In this document: piece by piece, positions 7,944 through 17,036 of the stretch
Numbering within the stretch: the stretch's first letter is position 1
Layout of the letters: each line of letters starts with the position of its first letter
Source of the DNA: Acidimicrobiales bacterium
GTDB taxonomy: Bacteria; Actinomycetota; Acidimicrobiia; Acidimicrobiales; Aldehydirespiratoraceae
DNA: 64,000 nucleotides
Reading direction: 5' to 3'
NCBI GenBank assembly: GCA_029263195.1
Contig: JAJCXX010000003.1
Location: 50,325 to 114,324, forward strand
Translations under genes and position numbers: made by a program
The notes under the pieces: generated by a model
The model's input: only the letters and a program-made list of their open reading frames with translations
Told to the model about the DNA's origin: nothing
The model's database searches: none

Positions 7944-8153
7944 GTGTTCTTGGGTGACAATTTGTTGGCGTGGTTGGTTCTGGCGATCGGTGGTGCCATG
8001 GCGGCCGGAAACCTCATGGCGATCGTGCGCCCGCCCGAAACAAAGAACGACGACAGCGATCTCGAACGGGCGCCACTCATCCGAAGCATCGTGTTCATAG
8101 CGGTCGGCCTCGTGGCTTCGGTATGGGCAATTGCGAGCTTGATCAACTCCTGA
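7944..8153 (+). CDS. Small two-TM membrane protein
   Basis: A 69-residue protein with two hydrophobic helices (LLAWLVLAIGGAMAAGNLMAIV and SIVFIAVGLVASVWAIASLI) joined by a short charged loop (RPPETKNDDSDLER). GTG start supported by GGAGG six nt upstream (acGGAGGtctcgGGTG). Family not recognised; comparable small two-helix proteins are common in Actinobacteria. It lies ~150 nt downstream of the second structured repeat, so it is the nearest candidate for control by it. Confidence 0.65.
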   Translation: MFLGDNLLAWLVLAIGGAMAAGNLMAIVRPPETKNDDSDLERAPLIRSIVFIAVGLVASVWAIASLINS

Positions 8154-8186
8154 CCCAGTCGGCGCCCCGAGCTCGGTCCTGACTCC

Positions 8187-9014
8187 TCAGTCCTTCCAGC
8201 GGGGTTGGCGTTTTTCGACGAAGGCGCGAGCGGCCTCGCGGTAGTCGTCCTCAACCATCATCTCCCTGAGCCTGAGGTTCGAGTCTTCGACCGAGGCTGC
8301 CGGGTTGATGTTGATGGTGTCGACCGCGATTTGCCGCTTGGTCGCCCGCAACGAGTGAGGGCTGACGTCGTTGATGATGTCGCCGGCGTAGAGGAGGGTC
8401 GCCTTGAGAACCTGATCGGGCGGCTCGACTCGATTGACCAGTCCCATTCGCTGAGCTTCCTCGGATGTGAACGTTCGGCTCGACAACAAGATGTCGTTGG
8501 CATTGCCGAGTCCGATCAGACGGGGCAGCAACCACGACAGACCGAATTCGGCCGGGAGATTGAGCTTCCCGTGTGCGGTGGTGAACTTGGCACCGGCGGC
8601 CGCGAACCGAAGGTCGCACCAACAGGCGAGGGCGAGGCCGACTCCGGCAACCGCGCCGTTGATGGCGGCTATTGACACGGTTTCGAGCCCCAAGAAGTAG
8701 CTGAAGTCGGCATCGAACTCCGGACGCACACCGAAGCCGGGATTGGCGATGTCGGCGGGTGTTCCCGGGTCGTATCCACCACGATCGGCGTGTCCCTGCA
8801 AGGCCTGGCCATCGGCCCCAGGGCAGAATGTTCGGCCCTCGGGGTCGCCGGTGATCACGACGACTCGCACGTCAGAATCGTTCTCGACTTCATGGAGGCA
8901 GTAGCGGAGTTCGGTGTGCATTCTCCCGGTCCAGGAGTTGTGACGGTCGGGCCTCGACAGGGTGATGGTGGCGATCTCTCCGAACGTATCGAGCCTCGTG
9001 GTGTGCAATTCCAT
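8187..9014 (-). CDS. Enoyl-CoA hydratase/isomerase family protein
   Basis: The 275-residue crotonase-fold protein shows LSRPDRHNSWTGRMHTEL at the N-terminus, the oxyanion-hole segment FCPGADGQALQG, and the signature AAINGAVAGVGLALACWCDLRFAAAGAKFTTAHGKLNLPAEFGLSWLLPRLIG. Such enzymes hydrate or isomerise enoyl-CoA thioesters in beta-oxidation or degradation of unusual acids. Substrate cannot be assigned. It is divergent from the secreted protein gene at 9086. Confidence 0.88.
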   Translation of the reverse strand: MELHTTRLDTFGEIATITLSRPDRHNSWTGRMHTELRYCLHEVENDSDVRVVVITGDPEGRTFCPGADGQALQGHADRGGYDPGTPADIANPGFGVRPEFDADFSYFLGLETVSIAAINGAVAGVGLALACWCDLRFAAAGAKFTTAHGKLNLPAEFGLSWLLPRLIGLGNANDILLSSRTFTSEEAQRMGLVNRVEPPDQVLKATLLYAGDIINDVSPHSLRATKRQIAVDTININPAASVEDSNLRLREMMVEDDYREAARAFVEKRQPRWKD

Positions 9015-9085
9015 GTCGCCCCCTGGGTCGGCTTGGCTGATGCTGCCCGCAAGCTAGAGCATGCGAGCCGTTATCGTGCCCGACG

Positions 9086-11071
9086 ATGTCGGTTTGTGGT
9101 ACTCACAGCACTCTTGGTACTCGTGGTTCAGCAATTCACGCGGTCGGGGCAATCTTGATCTCAGCGACGATTCTGGCGCTGACGCTCAGCGCGGAATCGA
9201 CACCGGCCTTGGCGCAGGAAGTGGCGGTCCCTGCCAATGAGTCGCTATCGGTCGACGCTTCGATTCGATTCGAAGTGGATCCCGATGCCGGCAGCGTCGT
9301 GGTGGAAGTGGACTATGTGCTCACCAACACCAGCGACGATCAGAATGTGTCCGAGTTCAACGAGCATCTGCCCGAGGATGCCACCGGCATCGAGGCATCG
9401 AGTCGGGGAGGGTCTCTCGACAGTTTCCTGGTGGCGTTGATCGACGATCGAGATGTGTGGCGAATCTCATTGGCTTCGCCCCTCCGACCCGGTCGTTCCA
9501 CCGAACTCTTCCTGACTTGGGTTGTGTCTGGTGACGATCCATCCAACTCATCGGCTCGGTACCTGGTCAACCCGGCGTATGTATCGCTTCCGATCTTCGG
9601 GGTCGGTGGTGTCGGAGATCTGACATCGGTCGAAGTGAGCCTTCCCTCCGACTTCCAGCTGGTTGAACCGGTCGGGTTCCAGCTCTCGAATGAGCCCGAA
9701 GCCGACTCCGATGACGGCCGGCTGCGTCTCACCGACGGGGGGCGGATGATCCCCTACGAGTCCGCCACTGTGATGGCGGTCAACGACGGTGGTTTCATGA
9801 TGAGATTGATCGGCGACACCGATATCGAAGCGGTCATCATGGGGTGGCCCGGACACAACGCCTGGTCAACCGCGATGGCCTTGGGCGTACGTTCCATGGT
9901 CCCCCAGCTCGAGAATTGGTTGGGGCTCCCCGTGCTCGATGTCTTCGAAATTCGTGAGGGACCCGAATCGGCATTCCCTGACTTGGTGGCGGGATCTGTT
10001 GTCGATGGCCGGTTGCTGGCCATCGTTGCCCCGGGCGCCGATTCCGCATCCTTGGGCCGACAGTTGTCCGCGGCTTGGTTTGATGCGGTGCTGTCTGATG
10101 TCGAGTGGTTTCGGGTGGCTGCCGCCGAGGTATACGGGACGCAAGCGGCTCAACTGATGGATCCGTCCCCCACAGCTCTTTCTGCCGATCCGTCAGACGA
10201 GAGTCAGCTCGAATACTCGGTGGTCGACTCTCTTTACGCTGAGATCGGTCCCACGGCAATGGCCGATGTGATTGCCCAGGTGATCGACGGCGGTTTCACC
10301 TATCCCGGCCCTGGTGCTGATCAGGCGGACGCCCTGCCGGGCGACTGGAGAACGCTTCTCGATGCCTTTGAGGGGATCGGGGGGAGTTCCCAGGCGGCGG
10401 AGCTGTTCAAACTGATCGATGTCGACTCCGAAGGCCTGAGTGGTTCGGTGAACATCGACGAACGGGCTGCAGCACGGGCGGTGCTCGGTGATCTCGAGGA
10501 TCTGGCAGCGGGCTGGGAGCTCCCCATCTGGGTGAGACTCCCCATGGCGCAATGGGAGTTCGACATTTTCGCCTCGCGGCGGATCGAAGTCGAGACCACC
10601 CTGGCGGCTCGAAATGTTCTTCGTGAGTCCGCGGTCGAGTCGGACCTCGATCTCGGCGAGTTTGTCAGGGAGTCGTTTGAGACCGCTTCGGACGGAATGG
10701 CCGCCGTCGACGCTCTGATCGAGTCGCAGTCTGAAGCGCTCGAAGCGGTCTTGGAGGTGACCGAGGTCGTCGAATCGAACAGTGGCCTGATCTCGAGGAT
10801 CGGCCTTATCGGCACTGACGTCGATGCCGAACTCGACCGGATCCGTTCCATGTTCGAATCGGGCGAATTCACTGAGGCGATCGAGCGCTCCCATGCGCTG
10901 ACCGACACGATCGAGGGTTCGAACGCCGTCGGAATACTGAGGGTCGTGATACCGGCGGTCGTGGTGATCGCGATCGTTGCTGGGATGATCGAGATCTTTC
11001 GCCGGCGACGTTCGTTGGGGGGACTAGCTTCTCGACTCCGACGTGAAAAGGCGCCCGAGGCCGAGGCGTAG
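9086..11071 (+). CDS. Large secreted, C-terminally membrane-anchored protein, unknown
   Basis: A 661-residue product: N-terminal signal (AVGAILISATILALTLSAESTPALA, ~19-43), a beta-rich N-domain with a DYVLTNTSDD...TSELFLTWVV layout, a long middle region, and a C-terminal helix AVGILRVVIPAVVVIAIVAGMIEIF followed by RRRR, so the bulk faces outside. The layout is reminiscent of M1/gluzincin-like extracytoplasmic proteins, but no HExxH is visible (the equivalent segment reads RQLSAAWFDAVL), so catalysis is unlikely if that relation holds. The 3' end overlaps the opposite-strand ligase gene by 48 nt. Confidence 0.7.
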   Translation: MSVCGTHSTLGTRGSAIHAVGAILISATILALTLSAESTPALAQEVAVPANESLSVDASIRFEVDPDAGSVVVEVDYVLTNTSDDQNVSEFNEHLPEDATGIEASSRGGSLDSFLVALIDDRDVWRISLASPLRPGRSTELFLTWVVSGDDPSNSSARYLVNPAYVSLPIFGVGGVGDLTSVEVSLPSDFQLVEPVGFQLSNEPEADSDDGRLRLTDGGRMIPYESATVMAVNDGGFMMRLIGDTDIEAVIMGWPGHNAWSTAMALGVRSMVPQLENWLGLPVLDVFEIREGPESAFPDLVAGSVVDGRLLAIVAPGADSASLGRQLSAAWFDAVLSDVEWFRVAAAEVYGTQAAQLMDPSPTALSADPSDESQLEYSVVDSLYAEIGPTAMADVIAQVIDGGFTYPGPGADQADALPGDWRTLLDAFEGIGGSSQAAELFKLIDVDSEGLSGSVNIDERAAARAVLGDLEDLAAGWELPIWVRLPMAQWEFDIFASRRIEVETTLAARNVLRESAVESDLDLGEFVRESFETASDGMAAVDALIESQSEALEAVLEVTEVVESNSGLISRIGLIGTDVDAELDRIRSMFESGEFTEAIERSHALTDTIEGSNAVGILRVVIPAVVVIAIVAGMIEIFRRRRSLGGLASRLRREKAPEAEA

Positions 11072-12559
11072 TTCGTTCTTCTGGATCTTCCCCATGGCAT
11101 TGCGAGGTAGTTGTTCCATCACCTCGAATGTTTTCGGGTGCTTGAACCGAGCGAGGGACTCGTCCAGGCACATGTCGACCTCGGCTCGATCAATCGTCGT
11201 GGCTGAGGCATCGAGCACCACCACCGCCACAACGGCCTCGCCGAGATCAGGATGGGGCACACCAACCACCGCCGACTCGGCGATGCAATCGGCACGAACG
11301 AGCACCGCCTCGATCTCTCCGGGGTGGATGTTCTCGCCTCCGCTGATAATCATGTCGTGGGCTCGGCCCTCGAGTGTCAGTCGGCCGCGCTCCGACAGTC
11401 TCCCGATATCGCCGGTGGAGAACCATCCGCCGGCCCGGTGAGATTCGGCGGTGGCACGGCTGTTTCGCCAGTATCCGGCGAACAAATGGAGTCCGGTGAT
11501 CTCGACCATCCCGTTGGTGTCATTGGGTGAGGGATTTCCGGAGTCGTCCACCACTCTGACCCGATACCCCGGCAGTGGATAGCCGACGGTGCCGGCGATC
11601 TGCCCCTCAGTGATGGGATTGGATGTGATGATGCCGGCCTCGCTCATGCCGTATCGCTCGCAGAGCCGGTGTCCGGTGCGGTTGGCGAAGGCTTCGAACG
11701 AGGCCGCAGGCAAAGGTGCCGAACCGGAAGTGAATAACCGGATATCGGCACACAGTTCGGCGTTGAACCTGGGGTCGGCCATGAGACGCGAGTAGTGAGT
11801 CGGGACTCCCATCATCACCGTCGATCTCGGAATCAGCGAGATCACGGTGTCGACATCGAAGCGAGGCAGAAGGTGAATCGGAATTCCGCTGAGCATTGCG
11901 CAGTGCAGTGCCACGAAGAGCCCGTGGACGTGAAAAATCGGCAGGGAGTGCAGCAGTACGTCGTTGGGGTTGAATCCCCACGATCGGCGCAGAGCCTCAG
12001 CGTTGTGGCGAAGGTTGGCGTGGGTGACCATCGCGCCCTTGGGCTTGCCAGTCGTGCCGGATGTGTAGACGAGGGCGGCCAGGTCTCCGTCGTCGCGTGA
12101 TCTGATAGGGGAGGGGATACAACCCAGGGCCAGTTCGGTGAGTGTTCCACCTTCGTCGGCGTCGAGGGTGAGCACCTGGGCTTCGGGAGCCATCATTCCT
12201 GCGGCCTCGGAACGCGCTGATGACGTCACCACTACTGATGGCTCGGCGTCGACCACGAAGTGCTGGAGCTCACCGAGGGTAAACGTCGGGTTGAGTGGAA
12301 CATGAACGACGCCGGCTCGAAGGCACGCGAGGTAGAGCGCAACTGCCGCTGCACTCTTGTCGACTTGTACCAGCACGCGGTCGCCGGGGTGAGCTCCTGA
12401 CTCGTCGAGGACGGTGGCCATGCGTGCCGCCCACTGGTCGATCTCGGAATAGGTGAGAGCGGTGCCGCCGGGTACGTCGAGGCAGAGGTGATCCTCACGG
12501 TGGCCGGCCCGGTCGTGCAGGTCGGCGGCGAAGTTTCCTCCGAGGTTGGCTGCGGGCAT
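11024..12559 (-). CDS. AMP-dependent acyl-CoA synthetase, malonyl-CoA-ligase (MatB)-like
   Basis: Adenylate-forming enzyme with the ATP-binding P-loop motif LVYTSGTTGKPKGAMVTHANL, YGMSEAG, the WFSTGDIG motif and a C-terminal GKIQKNELR lysine region. It activates a carboxylic acid to its CoA thioester. The passage 'VHVPLNPTFTLGELQHFVVDAEPSVVV' resembles MatB-type malonyl/methylmalonyl-CoA ligases. The ORF can be extended to a GTG at 12604, but no ribosome site is visible there; I prefer the ATG at 12559, giving 511 residues. Neighbouring crotonases and acyl-CoA dehydrogenase fit acyl-CoA catabolism. Confidence 0.87.
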   Translation of the reverse strand: MPAANLGGNFAADLHDRAGHREDHLCLDVPGGTALTYSEIDQWAARMATVLDESGAHPGDRVLVQVDKSAAAVALYLACLRAGVVHVPLNPTFTLGELQHFVVDAEPSVVVTSSARSEAAGMMAPEAQVLTLDADEGGTLTELALGCIPSPIRSRDDGDLAALVYTSGTTGKPKGAMVTHANLRHNAEALRRSWGFNPNDVLLHSLPIFHVHGLFVALHCAMLSGIPIHLLPRFDVDTVISLIPRSTVMMGVPTHYSRLMADPRFNAELCADIRLFTSGSAPLPAASFEAFANRTGHRLCERYGMSEAGIITSNPITEGQIAGTVGYPLPGYRVRVVDDSGNPSPNDTNGMVEITGLHLFAGYWRNSRATAESHRAGGWFSTGDIGRLSERGRLTLEGRAHDMIISGGENIHPGEIEAVLVRADCIAESAVVGVPHPDLGEAVVAVVVLDASATTIDRAEVDMCLDESLARFKHPKTFEVMEQLPRNAMGKIQKNELRLGLGRLFTSESRS

Positions 12560-12669
12560 CGGATCAATCGTGCCTCGTCGGTCGTCGTTTCGTTGAAATG
12601 GCACCCGTGAGGCGGCCGAGGCTAGCGTCAGCCGCTGATCAGCTCAGTAGCCAATCGGAGATCAGCCCA

Positions 12670-13347
12670 ATGAATCCTGCCTCGGACGGCTTGTCGCTCA
12701 CACGTTCGGACAATGTCTTCACGATCAATTTCGGAGACGGCGACAACATGACGACCGTCGCCTGGATCGATGAGATCAACGTCATGCTCGACGAGATCGA
12801 GGCAGCCGAAGGGCCCAAAGCTCTCATCACCACCGGAGGAGGAAAGCACTACTCCAACGGACTCGATGTGGCTCACATGACCGCTGATCCTGAAGGTGCA
12901 GGGGAGTATGTGTCGCGGGTCGAAGGTGTGCTGGGCCGCCTGCTCACGTTTCCTGCACCGACGATTGCCGCGGTCAACGGTCATGCGTTCGGGGCTGGTG
13001 CGTTCGTGGTTGCCGTCCACGATCAGGCAGTCATGCGTGACGACCGTGGATTCGTGTGCTGGCCCGAGGTGCTTCTTGGGATGCCGTTCACCCGTGGCTT
13101 GATGTCGATCGTGCGCGACATGCTCTCGACCAGAACCGCTCACGAAGCGGTGGTGACGGGTCGTCGCTACGGCGGAGCCGATGCCGTGGAGGCCGGATTC
13201 GTCGATGCCACAGCCTCACTCGATGACTTGATGGCGACCGCCGCGAGCATGGTCGAACCTCTGGCGACGACCGCCGGTCCGAATCTCGCGGGCATCAAGA
13301 AGTCGCTGCACTTCGAGACTTGGAGCGCCCTCGTCGGGAGTGACTGA
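12670..13347 (+). CDS. Enoyl-CoA hydratase/isomerase (delta3,delta2-isomerase-like)
   Basis: A 225-residue crotonase, shorter than typical hydratases: SLTRSDNVFTINFGDGDNMTT, GGGKHYSNGLDVAHM (oxyanion hole), and TIAAVNGHAFGAGAFVVAVHDQAVMRDDRGFVCWPEVLLGMPFTRGL. The N-terminal style and short length resemble monofunctional dienoyl/enoyl-CoA isomerases. The ORF track extends upstream, but the ATG at 12670 has GGAG ten nt before it and starts the conserved region, so I trimmed to it. Its stop lies 2 nt from that of the convergent acyl-CoA dehydrogenase. Confidence 0.85.
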   Translation: MNPASDGLSLTRSDNVFTINFGDGDNMTTVAWIDEINVMLDEIEAAEGPKALITTGGGKHYSNGLDVAHMTADPEGAGEYVSRVEGVLGRLLTFPAPTIAAVNGHAFGAGAFVVAVHDQAVMRDDRGFVCWPEVLLGMPFTRGLMSIVRDMLSTRTAHEAVVTGRRYGGADAVEAGFVDATASLDDLMATAASMVEPLATTAGPNLAGIKKSLHFETWSALVGSD

Positions 13348-13349
13348 TC

Positions 13350-14570
13350 TCAGCTGCGGGCGACATCCTTCCATGGGATCGCCTTGTCGACCCGCGGCTC
13401 GCCGGGTAGTCCCAGCATCTGCTCACCGAGAATGTTTCGCATGATCTCGGTGGTTCCGCCTTCTATGGAGTTGGCCCTGGCTCTGAGGAAGGCGTAGCCG
13501 GTGGAGGCGCTGCTTCCGGTCAGGTCAATCGCACCGGGTCGCCGGTAGGTGTAGTCGAAACCAATCTGGCCGGCCATCCCCTGTAGTTCAATGCAGAACG
13601 AGAAAACATCTTTGTTTAGTTCGGAGCCGATCATCTTGCCCACCGACCCTTCAGGGCCGGGCTGGCCGATGCGGGCACTTTGTGCGGCCCGCATGGTGGT
13701 GAGTCGCAGTACCTCGGCCGTGACCCACAGCTTCATGAGTTCCTCACGCCGAGAGGCAGTCTGCTCCGATTCGGGGAGCTTGCTCCAGATGTCGACCGCC
13801 ACGGCGATCGGGCCGGCGCCTCGCTTGGGCCCGCCGCCACCTCCGCCACCGATGGCGGTGCGTTCGTTCATGAACGTGGTGAGCGAAGCTCTCCAACCTT
13901 CACCCCGGTCGCCGATGCGCTGGCTGTCGGGGATACGAGCATCGGTGAAGTAGACCTCGTTGAATTCGGCCTCACCGGTGATCTGACGCAAAGGCCGGAC
14001 CTCGACCCCGGGGCTGCGCATGTCGACCGCGAAGTAGGTCATGCCTTTGTGCTTTGGCATGTCGGGATCGGTACGGGTCACGAGCATGCCGAGATCGGCG
14101 ATGTGGGCGAGCGTGTTCCACACCTTTTGACCATTGATGATCCATTCGTCGCCGTCTTCGATCGCTTTGCAGGCCAGACCGGCGAAATCCGATCCGGCAC
14201 CGGGTTCCGAGAAGAGCTGGCACCACTTCTCTTCACCGGTGAACATCGGCTTGAGGTAGCGGACCTTCTGCTCGTCATCGCCGTGGGCGAGGATGGTAGG
14301 GCCGGCCAGCGCCATGAAGAAGCACGACGGGTCCATCGGAGGTGCGCCGGCCTCGCGCAGCCTCTGATCGACCACCTTCTGGAGTTGGGGACGAGCCCCG
14401 AGGCCGCCGTGACCGTCGGGGTACATCACCCAGGCCAGGCCATGATCGAACTGGTGGCCGCGAAACTCGGCGTAGTCCTGTGACTTGGGGTCGTGGGCGC
14501 CGAGAAGCGCGTCGAGAGCGGCTTCCACGTTCGCCAGTTCGGTGTCGGAAGAGGTTGATGTCGACGTCAT
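13350..14570 (-). CDS. Acyl-CoA dehydrogenase
   Basis: 406 residues with the FAD-contact motif CQLFSEPGAGSDFAGLACKA, the middle domain WIINGQKVWNTLAHIADLGMLVTRTDP, and the C-terminal signature EGGTTEIMRNILGEQMLGLP. It oxidises an acyl-CoA to the enoyl-CoA, feeding the neighbouring crotonases. An unusual run of seven glycines (AIGGGGGGGPKRG) sits in the middle, probably a flexible loop. Substrate not assignable; the overall form matches the actinobacterial FadE-like group. Confidence 0.92.
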   Translation of the reverse strand: MTSTSTSSDTELANVEAALDALLGAHDPKSQDYAEFRGHQFDHGLAWVMYPDGHGGLGARPQLQKVVDQRLREAGAPPMDPSCFFMALAGPTILAHGDDEQKVRYLKPMFTGEEKWCQLFSEPGAGSDFAGLACKAIEDGDEWIINGQKVWNTLAHIADLGMLVTRTDPDMPKHKGMTYFAVDMRSPGVEVRPLRQITGEAEFNEVYFTDARIPDSQRIGDRGEGWRASLTTFMNERTAIGGGGGGGPKRGAGPIAVAVDIWSKLPESEQTASRREELMKLWVTAEVLRLTTMRAAQSARIGQPGPEGSVGKMIGSELNKDVFSFCIELQGMAGQIGFDYTYRRPGAIDLTGSSASTGYAFLRARANSIEGGTTEIMRNILGEQMLGLPGEPRVDKAIPWKDVARS

Positions 14571-14660
14571 GTGGTCAGTCTGCCCGTCGGATCCTCAACC
14601 GGTCCATACGGCCGACGGAACTATTCGGGTGGATCGACCCGATCGGGTGGAGATCCGTTG

Positions 14661-16955
14661 CTACTGGCGCGACATCTCCGATCGCATGGCGGCAGCCCGC
14701 GCCTCGAGGTCGGGCCGTGACACGAGTTGAATCTCGAGCTTGACGAGATCACCGGTGAACCGGAATGGGCCTTCGTATTGAAGGCTGACGGGGGAGCCGG
14801 CGTCGTAGCCGACGCTGGCCCCGACTGACGAAATCGTTCCCATCAACCAAGGGGCCGTACCGGATCCGGCGGGCTGGCCGTTGATCAGCAAGCCGATGGT
14901 GGCACTGCGGTCGTTGGCCCGGCGAACCTCCACTCCCAACTCGACGGCGTCCGCCGGTATCGGCTGATTTGATCTCACGATGGTGTGATCGTCGAAGGCG
15001 TTGTAGTCGAACACGAGATGGCCGTCCTTCACGAAGAACGTCAGCCCGGAGTTTTCGGTCCCGGTTGCATAGAGCACTCCTTCGTAACCACACTCGGTGT
15101 CGAGATCGGGGTGGTCGCTGTCGCCGGCGACTCGGCGCACCGAGGCTTTCATGTCGAAACTGCGTCCCCCCACCGGTGCGCCCGCCTGCATCGGCAGGGG
15201 TGCCATCGGGGGTCTGTAGACATACCGACGGTTCTGGGGGTGAGGTGAGTTGTCCCGGAATCTCGAACGAAACAACTCGATCAACCGGTCGTCGAGAGGC
15301 AGGACGCCATGTTGGTCGGCCTCCTGCCACCAGATCGCGATCAGCTCATCGAGCTTCTCGGGGTGTTGGGACGCCAGGTTGTTGCACTCCGAGGGGTCTT
15401 CGGCCACGTGGTACAACTCCCAATCGTCGTCCTCGAAGTCCGTACCGGCCTCATGGCGGGTCACCGCCTTCCAGCCGTCGTGCCAGATACCCCGGTGACC
15501 GACCATCTCGAAGTACTGAACTTCCTTTCGGGTGGGCTCGTCGGGCTCGTCGAACGAGTAGGCGAAGGACGTTCCGGTCACCGGCATCTGCTCGAGGCCT
15601 CGGAACATCGTCGGGGCCCTCACGTCGAGTGCTTCATAGATGGTGGCCACGACGTCGTTGACATGATGGAACTGGGTTCGAAGCGCCCCCGCGTCTGAGA
15701 TTCCGTCCGGCCAGTGCACGACCAGAGGCACATGGACACCACCCTCGTGGGTGTTCTGCTTGTACCACTTGAACGGAGTGTTCCCGGCCTGGGCCCAGCC
15801 CCACGGATAGTTGGAGTGGCTGTGAGGGCCACCGATCTCGTCGAGATGCTCAACGGCTTCGTCCGGGGTTTCGAGAATGCCGTTGAAGAACTTCATCTCG
15901 TGGAGCACCCCGAACGGGCCGCCCTCCTGACTGGCACCGTTGTCGCCGAGCACCGTGATGATCGTGTTGTCGAGTTGGCCCATGTCGCTCAGCGAATCGA
16001 CGAGTCGGCCGATCTGAGCGTCCGTGTGGTCAAGGAATGCTGCGAACGCCTCCTGCAGTCGGGCGGCCAGCAGCCTCTGGTTGTCCGGGAGTTCGTTCCA
16101 TTCGTCGACGCCGGGATTGCGCGGAGCGAGTGTGGTGTCGGGCGGGAGCAGGCCCATATCCAGCTGTTTGGCGAACCAGCGCTCGCGCACAACGTCCCAG
16201 CCATCGTCGAAGGCGCCACGGTACTTGTCGAGATACTTCTCAGGTGATTGATGAGGTGCATGGGTGGCGCCGAACGCGCAATACAAAAAGAAGGGCCGGT
16301 CGGGCCTCACGCCCTTGGAGTCGTGAACGAATTCGATCGCCTTGTCGATCAGGTCCTCGCTCACGTGATATCCCTCGCTGGGGGTGGCCGGCGGCTCGAT
16401 CATGTGGTTGTCGTAGGTGAGCGAGGGGCTGAACTGATCGGTCTCGCCGTCGAGAAATCCGTAGTAGCGGTCGAATCCCCGTTGTAGTGGCCACTGATCC
16501 ATCGGGCCGGCGGCGGAACACTGCTCCATTGGGGCGAGATGCCATTTGCCGACCGCGAGCGTGGCGTAGCCCTCGGAATGGAGCACCTCGGCGACGGTGG
16601 CCGCATGGTTCGAGATGTGGCCGGTCATGTGGGGAAAGCCGGTGTTGAAGTTCGAGATGGCTCGCATGCCGACGGCGTGGTGGTTGCGGCCGGTGAGCAG
16701 AGCAGCGCGGGTTGGCGAGCACAACGGGGTGACGTGGAAATTGGTGTATCGCAGTCCTTTGTCGGCCAAGCCATCGATGTTGGGCGTGGCGATGGTGGAT
16801 CCGTAACAGCCGAGTTGTGCGAAGCCCAGATCGTCGAGCAGAACGATCACCACATTCGGCTTGTCGGTGCCGGGATGGGGTGGTTCCTCGAACCAGGGAT
16901 CAGAATCGGCCAGCGTGCGTCCGACCTTGCCCTCGTAGCGTCCGTAGCTCTTCAT
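14661..16955 (-). CDS. Arylsulfatase (type I, formylglycine-dependent)
   Basis: The 764-residue sulfatase begins NVVIVLLDDLGFAQLGCYGS (metal-binding Asp pair) and has the activation motif LCSPTRAALLTGRNHHAVG, where the Cys of C-x-P-x-R is oxidised to formylglycine. Later motifs GKWHLAP and VLGDNGASQEGGPFG supply further active-site residues. It hydrolyses sulfate esters. No signal peptide is seen, so it appears cytoplasmic. The C-terminal ~150 residues form a separate domain typical of the long arylsulfatase A/AtsA-type actinobacterial enzymes. ATG preceded by GGAGG. The maturation enzyme is not in the window. Confidence 0.93.
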   Translation of the reverse strand: MKSYGRYEGKVGRTLADSDPWFEEPPHPGTDKPNVVIVLLDDLGFAQLGCYGSTIATPNIDGLADKGLRYTNFHVTPLCSPTRAALLTGRNHHAVGMRAISNFNTGFPHMTGHISNHAATVAEVLHSEGYATLAVGKWHLAPMEQCSAAGPMDQWPLQRGFDRYYGFLDGETDQFSPSLTYDNHMIEPPATPSEGYHVSEDLIDKAIEFVHDSKGVRPDRPFFLYCAFGATHAPHQSPEKYLDKYRGAFDDGWDVVRERWFAKQLDMGLLPPDTTLAPRNPGVDEWNELPDNQRLLAARLQEAFAAFLDHTDAQIGRLVDSLSDMGQLDNTIITVLGDNGASQEGGPFGVLHEMKFFNGILETPDEAVEHLDEIGGPHSHSNYPWGWAQAGNTPFKWYKQNTHEGGVHVPLVVHWPDGISDAGALRTQFHHVNDVVATIYEALDVRAPTMFRGLEQMPVTGTSFAYSFDEPDEPTRKEVQYFEMVGHRGIWHDGWKAVTRHEAGTDFEDDDWELYHVAEDPSECNNLASQHPEKLDELIAIWWQEADQHGVLPLDDRLIELFRSRFRDNSPHPQNRRYVYRPPMAPLPMQAGAPVGGRSFDMKASVRRVAGDSDHPDLDTECGYEGVLYATGTENSGLTFFVKDGHLVFDYNAFDDHTIVRSNQPIPADAVELGVEVRRANDRSATIGLLINGQPAGSGTAPWLMGTISSVGASVGYDAGSPVSLQYEGPFRFTGDLVKLEIQLVSRPDLEARAAAMRSEMSRQ

Positions 16956-17036
16956 GGGTCCTCCGTTGCCGACTGGCCGAAATTCCTACGGCCGGGCATG
17001 CTGAATCTACGCACCCCCGATGATTAGGTGAAACCG

